Shown: in pieces, positions 20,456 through 27,607 of the stretch
How positions within the stretch are numbered: the stretch's first letter is position 1
How the letters are laid out: each line of letters begins with the position of its first letter
Assembly: GCF_004136015.1 (NCBI RefSeq)
Contig: NZ_CP024866.1
Coordinates: forward strand, 6,400,861 to 6,464,860
Reading direction: 5' to 3'
DNA: 64,000 nt
Source of the DNA: Pseudomonas sp. ACM7
GTDB taxonomy: Bacteria; Pseudomonadota; Gammaproteobacteria; Pseudomonadales; Pseudomonadaceae
Notes under the pieces: generated by a model
Databases searched by the model: none
What the model was told of the DNA's origin: nothing
What the model saw: only the letters and a program-made list of their open reading frames with translations
Made by a program: the position numbers and the translations under genes

Positions 20456-20899
20456 GGGCTCGTGGTGCCCAACGGCAGCGCCGGCACCCACGCCGGGCTC
20501 GCGGCGGGTTTCCAGTTGCTGGGCCGAGGCACCTCGATCGTCAAGTCCTATTCGGTTTTATCCGATCGAGACACTTCAGCGGCCAGAACCCGGCAATTGA
20601 CCCAGGACGCGTTGGCGCTGTTGGGCAGTAGCGCCATTGTGCAGGCTGAAGAGATCGCCATCGACGGCAGTCAGTTGGGCGACGGTTACGGTCTGCCGAC
20701 GCCAGCCATGCAGGAAGCAGTGCGCCTGATGGCTCGCGCCGAAGGCCTGTTGATCGACCCTGTGTACTCCGGCAAAGCGTTTGCCGGGCTGTTGGCCGAT
20801 CTCAGGCAAGGACGCTACCGTTCCGGGGACAACGTGCTGTTCGTGATGACCGGTGGAACACCGGGCCTCTATGCCTACCGGGAGACCTTTCAGTCATAG
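20456..20899 (+). pseudogene. 3' remnant of a D-cysteine desulfhydrase/ACC-deaminase family gene
   Basis: The rightward frame encodes about 146 residues matching the C-terminal part of PLP-dependent D-cysteine desulfhydrases. The phosphate-binding loop region is VVPNGSAGTHAGLAAG and the family end is VLFVMTGGTPGLYAYRETF. The N-terminal half with the PLP lysine is absent, so it cannot be active. It is joined head to head with the LysR remnant. Transcription would rely on an unrelated start such as the GTG at 20462. Confidence 0.8.
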
Positions 20900-21111
20900 C
20901 GGTTAATCGTCGCGGGTCAGTACTTCCTGCCATTGACTTCTCTCGATTGATTTTCCTATTGAGAGAAACACGTGCATTTGTAACAACAAGACGAGTTTCA
21001 GACCCGTCCTACAGCCATAGGATGCAATCCTGAGTTCTCACCAAGATATGAAAAATGCTCTGATTAAAGCTAAAAAAATCGATAACAAGGGCAACGTTCC
21101 AGGAGTAAAAA

Positions 21112-21447
21112 GTGGGCCTTCTCTACCAGGATCCATCAATGAGCCACGAGGAAGCGACGAGGCTCCTTGCTAGCGATGTAGAAACGAACGTTATTGCAGC
21201 ATTGGTTTCAATAGGCCTGAATGAACAGGACAAAACCTGGGCTCAGAACACTTGCCTCAAGTACCTCGCAAGTGAGATCGAATCGATTGCAGCAACCGCC
21301 ATCACCGCGCTTGGTCACATAGCCCGCAGGCATGGCGATCAGGATACGAAAATGGTGCTCCCGGCACTCGAAAGTGTGAAGTACAAATTCCCCTTCTTGG
21401 AAGGAGTTGTTATGGACACCCTTGACGACATCGACGCATTCACCTGA
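21112..21447 (+). CDS. Small HEAT-repeat protein, possible immunity protein
   Basis: A 111-residue, mainly alpha-helical acidic protein with two to three HEAT-like repeats (HEEATRLLASDVETNVIAAL; AATAITALGHIARRHG; LPALESVKYKFPFLEGVVMD). The start is GTG at 21112 with AGGAG six bases upstream. A leader of about 100 AT-rich bases precedes it. Small HEAT proteins of this type are often found beside polymorphic toxins as putative immunity proteins. No toxin gene is adjacent here, so that role is inference. A terminator follows. Confidence 0.75.
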   Translation: MGLLYQDPSMSHEEATRLLASDVETNVIAALVSIGLNEQDKTWAQNTCLKYLASEIESIAATAITALGHIARRHGDQDTKMVLPALESVKYKFPFLEGVVMDTLDDIDAFT

Positions 21448-21481
21448 ATCACCGTGGCGTGGTGACTTGATCAATGTTCCA

Positions 21482-21520
21482 AAAAAACCGCCCTTTCTGC
21501 GAGCAGATAGGGCGGTTTTT
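21482..21520. terminator. Bidirectional rho-independent terminator
   Basis: AAAAACCGCCCT and AGGGCGGTTTTT flank a 12-base loop. A-tract and T-tract on the two sides allow termination of the HEAT gene (rightward) and the FKBP gene (leftward). Confidence 0.88.
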
Positions 21521-21542
21521 GTCATTTCAGCTCATCCGCCAA

Positions 21543-21881
21543 TCAATCATCACGCGTCAGCACTTCCAGCAATTCAATCTCAAAGATCAGGTTCGAATTC
21601 GGCCTAATCGCACCCATAGTCCGCTCGCCATAGGCCAAATGCGCTGGTACCACCAGCTTGCGCTTGCCGCCGACCTGCATCCCCGTAATCCCCTGATCCC
21701 AACCTTTGATCACCCGACCAGTGCCGATTACGCACTGAAAAGGTTTACCACGGCTGTAGGAAGAATCGAATTCAGTGCCGTCTTCCAGCCAGCCACGGTA
21801 CTGCGTGGTGATCAGCGCGCCTTTGACGGCGGCTTTGCCGTCGCCCACCTGGATATCGATTACCTGAAGCTCGTCATTCAT
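21543..21881 (-). CDS. FKBP-type peptidyl-prolyl cis-trans isomerase
   Basis: A compact 112-residue FKBP domain without signal peptide, hence cytoplasmic. Active-site blocks are YRGWLEDGTEFDSSYSRGKP, VIGTGRVIKGWDQGITGM, LAYGERTMGAI and LIFEIELLEV. It catalyses prolyl bond isomerisation during folding. ATG 21881 was taken as start because the domain begins there; an in-frame GTG at 21890 is possible. Nothing ties it functionally to its neighbours. Confidence 0.92.
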   Translation of the reverse strand: MNDELQVIDIQVGDGKAAVKGALITTQYRGWLEDGTEFDSSYSRGKPFQCVIGTGRVIKGWDQGITGMQVGGKRKLVVPAHLAYGERTMGAIRPNSNLIFEIELLEVLTRDD

Positions 21882-21997
21882 TGCTTGCACTCGTGTGTTC
21901 GTTTGCCCGATAGGCTGGTTAATTGCATCGACTTGAGGAGTTCAGGACTCTGACGTTGAGCCAGCCAACGGTATCTTGAGGTCCAGGACTGCCATGA

Positions 21998-22651
21998 CTA
22001 TTTCCGACTCATAAAGTCAGCGCTAAAGTCTTGTGTATTCACAAAACCAAGCGCATGTGGTTTTTTATCATTCTCGCCAAATAACATGAATAGCGAAGAG
22101 GTATAGGGTGGTTTTTCAGGTGCATGCACATTCAAATTTTTTTCGATTTGCCGAATGCAACTGCTGTGCGTAACCAGGATCAGGTTGTGTCCTTTACGCT
22201 TAGTTTCAACCGACTTTTGCAGCATGATACCTCTGCAGGACGCAAGCCACTCCTGATCTTCAATTTCATGGTTAAACATAAAGGTGGCTGTCTGCTTGGT
22301 CCTCGTCAGGGGGCTGGTAAAAATATCTGTCTTATCAAGACCGAGCTTTTGATATTGCTCGCCCAACTCCACTGCAACGTCCTTACCCCTTGTGGTAATG
22401 CCATCTGGGGCATTCAGGCAGGGAGCACTCGATTGATCGCAGCGCTCCGCGTGGCGAATCAGGACAATAACTTCTCCACTGGCCCATGCCGATTTTAGAT
22501 TGGTAATTTCCAAGGACGTACTGTGAGCAAGATTGGGCAGTCGAGGCGTTCTGAATAGAAAGTAGGCTCCTGTTATACAAAGCACGATGGCGAGCGCGGC
22601 CAAAAGCACTTTTTTGCTGCGCCAATTCAACCCAGTGAAAGACAACGACAT
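21998..22651 (-). CDS. Histidine phosphatase, Ais/PmrG-like (LPS heptose phosphatase type)
   Basis: About 217 residues. A membrane anchor or uncleaved signal at about residues 15-33 is followed by a histidine-phosphatase domain. The phospho-His motif is VLIRHAERCD, and SPLTRTKQTATFMF and LVTHSSCIRQIE supply the other catalytic residues. It resembles the Ais/PmrG group, which removes phosphate from LPS core heptose in the periplasm of enterobacteria. A second in-frame ATG at 22666 would add five residues. It is divergent from the retropepsin-like protease gene. Confidence 0.82.
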   Translation of the reverse strand: MSLSFTGLNWRSKKVLLAALAIVLCITGAYFLFRTPRLPNLAHSTSLEITNLKSAWASGEVIVLIRHAERCDQSSAPCLNAPDGITTRGKDVAVELGEQYQKLGLDKTDIFTSPLTRTKQTATFMFNHEIEDQEWLASCRGIMLQKSVETKRKGHNLILVTHSSCIRQIEKNLNVHAPEKPPYTSSLFMLFGENDKKPHALGFVNTQDFSADFMSRK

Positions 22652-22814
22652 AATGCTAGACCCCATCCAAAGCGTGGCTGATTAAGTCGAAAGCTTGCCC
22701 GACGGACCGTGAAGAAGTCGTTGGTTTGGTCACTGGCAATCAAGAAGTGCGTGTTAACGGATTCTTGACGGTACTTTATGCAGACTGATGCTTCGAATCC
22801 TGGAGGAGCTTCAT

Positions 22815-23348
22815 ATGGCACGCTCAATAGCAAAATGGCTCGCAGCATCCGTTCTTGGACTATTACTGATACAGCCGGCATTCTCCGCGAATAAAAGCCC
22901 ATCGAAGGTCTTTGGCTGGGTTGAGGAAGGTGTGTTGATGCCCGAAAACATTTCGGTGAAGGTCAAGCTCGACACAGGGGCATTGACTTCCTCAATGGAT
23001 GCCAAGGACATCGCGCCTTTCCGGAAAGACGGTGAAAAGTGGGTTCGCTTCAATGTTGAAGTGAAAGACAGCAACACGGGAAAGCTGGTCACTGCTCCGT
23101 TCGAGCGTAAGGTTGAGCGTAATGTGAAAGTCCGGGGGGCCGGTGGTGCCGAGCACCGACCTGTGGTGCAAATGACAATATGCATTGGCGACCAGATTTA
23201 TAACGAGCAGTTTTCCTTGAAGGATCGAGGCAAGATGAATTATCCCGTGCTTATTGGGCGGCGTACCTTAGAAAATCTGGGGTTGGTGGATGTTTCCCAT
23301 ACCTTCACCATGGAACCTAAGTGCAGCAAAGAAGCTTCTGCCAAGTAG
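22815..23348 (+). CDS. Secreted retropepsin-like protease (RimB/'ATP-dependent zinc protease' family)
   Basis: A 177-residue protein. The cleavable signal peptide ends near QPAFSA and is followed by the family core FGWVEEGVL and VKLDTGALTSSMDAKDI. The LDTGA motif is the aspartyl-protease-like active site of this family. The later blocks GRRTLENLGLVDV are also typical. The start at 22815 has GGAGGAG upstream. It probably acts in the periplasm. It heads a rightward unit with the two-component genes downstream (112-base gap), so it may be their target or partner. Confidence 0.85.
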   Translation: MARSIAKWLAASVLGLLLIQPAFSANKSPSKVFGWVEEGVLMPENISVKVKLDTGALTSSMDAKDIAPFRKDGEKWVRFNVEVKDSNTGKLVTAPFERKVERNVKVRGAGGAEHRPVVQMTICIGDQIYNEQFSLKDRGKMNYPVLIGRRTLENLGLVDVSHTFTMEPKCSKEASAK

Positions 23349-23460
23349 TCCTCGATGGCGACCCGAGCGGGTCATGCAAAAAGGTTGTCGCTACGGGCGC
23401 TGCTTTCGCTCAAGTGGCGGCCGCATCGGCTCACCGATTTCCATGTATGAATGAGGTTAT

Positions 23461-24165
23461 TTGAGCCAAACCATGCGAATTTTGATTATTGAAGACAACT
23501 CGGACATCGTGGCCAACCTCTACGAGTATTTCGAGCCCCTCGGACACGAACTCGACAATGCCCGCACGGGACAGGGTGGACTGGCTCGGGTGGCTGAGCA
23601 GCGTTTCGACGTGATCGTGCTGGATGGCATGCTGCCAGGTCTGGATGGGTTGGAAGTGTGCCGACGGTTACGTGAAGAGCAGCAATGCAATACGCCAGTG
23701 CTGATGCTCACGGCACGAGACACGGTTCATGACAAGGTGAAAGGATTACAGGCGGGAGCCGATGACTACCTGGTCAAGCCCTATTCGCTGATTGAACTGG
23801 AAGCGCGGCTTCATGCGTTGGTGAGGCGAGCAAGTACACTAAGAACCGATCAGGTGCTGCGTTTTGGTGATCTGGAATTTGACCCCGGAACCTTTGAAGC
23901 GCGCCGCGCAGGACAGCGGGTCGAGCTGACGCCGTTCGGTTACAAGATGTTGGTGGCACTGTTGCGTGCAGCCCCAAGTCTGGTAACCCGTGAGGAGCTT
24001 GAACAAGAACTCTGGAAAGACGATCCGCCACTCAGCGATGCCTTACGAAGCCATATCCACGCCCTACGGCTGGCAATAGATAAATCCTTCCCTCAATCCC
24101 CTCCAATGCTTTTCACCGTGTCAGGGGTAGGTTATCGACTGGTCGACCACAATGTTTCAAAGTGA
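23461..24165 (+). CDS. OmpR-family response regulator
   Basis: A 234-residue regulator. The receiver domain has acidic E11-D12, phosphorylation Asp55 (VIVLDGMLPG) and the KP switch residue in YLVKPYS. A C-terminal winged helix follows (SDALRSHIHALRLAIDKS). A TTG start at 23461 fits GAGG five bases upstream; ATG 23473 (MRILIIEDN) is the alternative. Its 3' end overlaps the kinase start by 14 bases, so the pair is translationally coupled. Confidence 0.9.
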   Translation: MSQTMRILIIEDNSDIVANLYEYFEPLGHELDNARTGQGGLARVAEQRFDVIVLDGMLPGLDGLEVCRRLREEQQCNTPVLMLTARDTVHDKVKGLQAGADDYLVKPYSLIELEARLHALVRRASTLRTDQVLRFGDLEFDPGTFEARRAGQRVELTPFGYKMLVALLRAAPSLVTREELEQELWKDDPPLSDALRSHIHALRLAIDKSFPQSPPMLFTVSGVGYRLVDHNVSK

Positions 24166-25390
24166 CTCGTTACGCGGTCGCATGGTCGCTGCCTATGTGT
24201 TGCTGGCAGTCATCATCGTTGGCTTTTTCACGGGCTCCGCTTTCTTTGTCGTCGCGAAGATCGAGAAGGAGCTTATCGATAACCGACTCGTGCGCGCAGC
24301 CGATCTTTGGGCCGCAGATTCTTTTCATGTGGTGCAGTCACAAACCCTCGATCTCAGCTTTTTCAAAGGTCCGCTGATTCCGCAACCTCTGCAAACGTTA
24401 GGGCTTGGCACTCACGAAATGAAGTTGAACGGACGGGGACTGCACGTTCTGATCGGTGAGGCCAATGGTGAGCGCTATGCCGTGGTGGATGACCAAAGTG
24501 ACTTTGAGTCGATCGAATCCTCCTCCTACATTACCTTGGGCATTGCGTTCCTGGGGGGCATTGGATTAGCCATCTTGATTGGTAGAGTCAGCGCAAACCG
24601 GGTGATCCTGCCGCTGACCAAGCTGGCTTCTTCGGTTCAGGACAAGCATACGACAGGCAGGCTTCCCGGCCTCGATGCCACTGACGAGCTTGGTGTACTG
24701 GCGAGGGCTATCGATGATCGAACCAACCAGTTGAGCTATGCCTTGCAGCGCGAACGCTGGTTCACTGCCGACGTCAGCCACGAGCTTCGTACCCCTCTGA
24801 CGATCATGCTCGGCGCAGCGGAAGTGCTCACCAGCCGTTTGCAGGATCGCCCGGACCTTCTGGTCATGACCGAACGTATTCGACGTAATGCCGCGGAAAC
24901 CGCGCAGCAGGTCGGGGCCCTGCTGCAACTGGCCCGAGTGCCGGAAATTACCGACCTCGTCTTGATCAACCTGCGTCCCCTGATTGAACGTGAGCTGGAG
25001 CGTTGCCAGCCACTGCTCCGTGGAAAGGCCCTGACACTCAACCTCTTCTGCACTGAGGAGGTTTCGGTACGAGCCATTCCTGAGCTGGTCACTATCGCGG
25101 TCAGCAATCTGCTACGTAATGCTTGTCAGCACACGGAGCAAGGCATCATCACCATTTACTTGAACTCATCTCAAATTGTTGTGGAGGACAGCGGTACGGG
25201 TTTACCCGATGCGGTACAAGCCCGCCTCTTTGATCGGTTTGTTCGAGGCGATGATGATTTCACGGGTGGTTCGGGTTTGGGCTTATCAATCGTCAAACGT
25301 GTTGTAGATCACCTTGGATGGAGAATTCGACATGAGCCCAACCCGAATGGCGGCAGCCGTTTCACCTTGCAGCTTCCCGATGTTGTGTAG
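24152..25390 (+). CDS. Membrane sensor histidine kinase
   Basis: A 412-residue kinase with two membrane segments (about 11-33 and 127-145) around a short periplasmic domain of about 90 residues. A HAMP-like linker and a HisKA domain follow, with His210 in FTADVSHELRTPL. The HATPase_c domain shows NLLRNACQHT, VEDSGTGLP and GGSGLGLSIVKRV. It is the partner of the overlapping response regulator. The signal is unknown; the small sensor domain suggests a periplasmic ion or envelope cue. Confidence 0.9.
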   Translation: MFQSDSLRGRMVAAYVLLAVIIVGFFTGSAFFVVAKIEKELIDNRLVRAADLWAADSFHVVQSQTLDLSFFKGPLIPQPLQTLGLGTHEMKLNGRGLHVLIGEANGERYAVVDDQSDFESIESSSYITLGIAFLGGIGLAILIGRVSANRVILPLTKLASSVQDKHTTGRLPGLDATDELGVLARAIDDRTNQLSYALQRERWFTADVSHELRTPLTIMLGAAEVLTSRLQDRPDLLVMTERIRRNAAETAQQVGALLQLARVPEITDLVLINLRPLIERELERCQPLLRGKALTLNLFCTEEVSVRAIPELVTIAVSNLLRNACQHTEQGIITIYLNSSQIVVEDSGTGLPDAVQARLFDRFVRGDDDFTGGSGLGLSIVKRVVDHLGWRIRHEPNPNGGSRFTLQLPDVV

Positions 25391-25483
25391 TTTTCCAGCG
25401 ACCGCAAAATTGACACACCGCACGCATACAGATTGATCCGTCAGAAATCGACCCGCACTCCCTACCATAAGCAAGAGCACCGA

Positions 25484-25873
25484 ATGAAAGGCATCCTTGA
25501 ACACCTACGTCGCTGGGCTAAAAATCTCAAGCGACAAACCATGGTTCTGTGGTTTTGTTATCAGCATCCACAAACCCCATGGCTGCCCAAGTGGATCTCA
25601 GTTTTTGTGGTGGCTTACGCACTGAGTCCAATCGACCTCATTCCAGATTTCATCCCGGTATTGGGCTATTTGGACGACGTAATCATTCTGCCGCTCGGCA
25701 TTCTGCTCGCTATCCGATTGATGCCACCGCTTGTGCTTGAGGAGTGCCAGCTAAAGGCTAGCGAGTGGGAGGAAAGCCATGTGAAGCGCCCAGTGAGTAA
25801 AGTGGCGGCGGTGCTCATCGTTTTGATCTGGCTCGCTGTTGTTGCAGGTGTGTGGTGGGTTTACTTTCGTTGA
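25484..25873 (+). CDS. DUF1232 (YkvA-like) membrane protein
   Basis: A 129-residue protein with the YkvA signature YALSPIDLIPDFIPVLGYLDD in the middle, two hydrophobic segments there and a C-terminal membrane helix. ATG 25484 follows AAGAG. It lies 93 bases after the kinase and is probably co-transcribed. DUF1232 proteins have no established activity. They often sit near envelope or metal-stress genes. Confidence 0.85.
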   Translation: MKGILEHLRRWAKNLKRQTMVLWFCYQHPQTPWLPKWISVFVVAYALSPIDLIPDFIPVLGYLDDVIILPLGILLAIRLMPPLVLEECQLKASEWEESHVKRPVSKVAAVLIVLIWLAVVAGVWWVYFR

Positions 25874-25927
25874 GTATAAAGCGGTACTTTTCATTGCATT
25901 TACGTACAACAAGCTAAAGCACTGGTC

Positions 25928-25962
25928 GAGGTAGGAGGTAGGAGGTAGGAGGTAGGAGGTAG
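25928..25962. repeat. Tandem 7-base repeat, five copies of GAGGTAG
   Basis: Five perfect head-to-tail copies lie in the 98-base gap between two convergent genes. On the leftward strand it reads CTACCTC. It could vary by slipped-strand mispairing but lies outside coding sequence. Confidence 0.95.
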
Positions 25963-25971
25963 GTAAGACGA

Positions 25972-27607
25972 TCATCGGATTTGACGACAGGCCATGGACA
26001 GCACAATCGCACGACCATCCGTCCAGAATGGGTCTCCCGCAGCATTCATTCCTCGTAGCGGCTGTGCCACGTGAACGCTTCCTTCCTGCTTTGCCCCAAC
26101 ACGCGTGAGATCGGTCACGATGAGCGCGCGCTCATGATCGATAGCGGGGTCAATGTGGTGCGTCGGGAGATGGAGGCTCGGCGAGATTTCTATACCCATG
26201 TCAAAGCTGGCGGTTGCTACCCACACAGGACGACAACTAGGCGCAAGGCAATATGACGTCTGCCACAGGCGGGTGTGATGCCGCCGTTGTATGCTTGGGG
26301 AACCTGTATCCGGTTTCTCAAATGTGAGGTCTTGTGGGCGGTCCGAAAAAAAGGCCGGCGTAGCTGGACCGGTTGGATCGGGAAGGTTTCGAAGCGCAGC
26401 GAGGCCTTCCTTGACCACCCGCAGTGGGGTTGGTGAATCGGCACGTGCCCATCCGGCGCGCGTAAAGGCATTCAAAATGCTCTTCCTCATCCCCGACAAA
26501 GACAAGAGAAATAGGCTCCATTTTTCCTCCGACCAAGTCCTCCGACCAACGAGGAAGTTCGGGTGGAAAAAAGGTTCGCAGCGCGTGGATGTCAAGCAAA
26601 TGCGTGGCTGAATGAGGCTTATTCGGGATGGTTTCGGTCTGACTCATGAGTAGGACTGTGGCCCCCACTGCAAGAATTAGGACACTTTTGCCACCCATAG
26701 AAAGGGCGTTGGCGCTGAGGGGCACGTGAAGTGTGTCGACCCACCGAATAGAATGGTTGTAATGGAGGAAAAACAGTAGTGATGCGAGAAGGATGAGCGC
26801 CAAACCGAGGCTGCCAAGGAGATCGGAAGGCCAGTGCACGCCAAGATAGAGGCGAGAAAGACCAATACCTACGATGACCAGGAGCAGCAGCGTGATACCA
26901 AGCGCTCGCGCACCGCGACGTACTTGGCTGCTCAACAGCAGCGCGGCGAGCAACCCATACACGACAGTGCCCGAGAGCATATGCCCTGAGGGGAAGCCCG
27001 GCTCATGCACCCGGACAATGGCATCCATTGGCCGCGCGTAGCTGAAGAGCGCTTTCAGAATGGTCGAGATGAGGCCCGAGCCGGCGAGAGCGAGCATGAA
27101 GGTGGCTGCGAGTCGCGGCTGATCTCGCGCAAGAGCAAGCAAGGCAAGGCCGGAACACAGCAGGGATAACACCGTAGTGCTTCCCAGCTCTGTGAGAGCG
27201 AGCATGAGCCAAGTCATTCCTGTTGAGCGGAAGAGCGGGACCGTGTTGTGCAAGCGGATGTCGAGAATCACAAGGGGGTCATTTGCCACGATTTCCTGCA
27301 ACACGCTAAGGAAGACCCACAAACCTAGAAGCATGCCAAGGCCGGCAGTGGTTGCCCGCAGGCCCCAAGGACTCTGCGGATTGAGGCGGTGCTCCAGGAA
27401 CACGGCAGTGCCAGGGAAGCGCTGCCGAAGACCAGCAATAACAGGCCTTTGTGCCAACTTTGCGCCAATAGAGCTAATAATTGCTGCCATGGGTTGCCAG
27501 AGTTGACGCCGGCGATCCAGAAAGAGCAGCACAATAAGAATCAAACCTGCAGGGACAACAACCAGTGCCAAAAACAAAAATGTGTAAAAAATGGCTGCGG
27601 AGAGCAT
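25972..27607 (-). pseudogene. PAP2 phosphatase with LssY_C domain, interrupted by a frameshift
   Basis: The first about 380 residues encode a membrane PAP2 phosphatase: KALFSYARP, FPSGHMLSGT and SRLYLGVHWPSD give all three motifs. An LssY_C domain starts after the last membrane helix. At about 26455-26461 the reading frame breaks within GCGCGC. Removing one base joins ECLYA to AGWARADSPTP and restores the LssY_C domain (RPQDLTFEKPDTGSPSIQRR; THHIDPAIDHERALIVTD) down to the stop at 25972. It is thus a recent one-base lesion or a sequencing error. The PAP2 part could still be made. It is the last gene of the leftward cluster and overlaps the gene upstream. Confidence 0.82.

Noticed and set aside
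22753..22769. Degenerate PmrA-like site (GTTAAC-N5-CTTGAC) upstream of the protease gene
   Set aside because: Only four of six bases match in each half and the -10 that would go with it is poor, so a chance match is likely.
25928..25962. Short direct repeats considered as a CRISPR remnant
   Set aside because: Units are seven bases and contiguous, without spacers.
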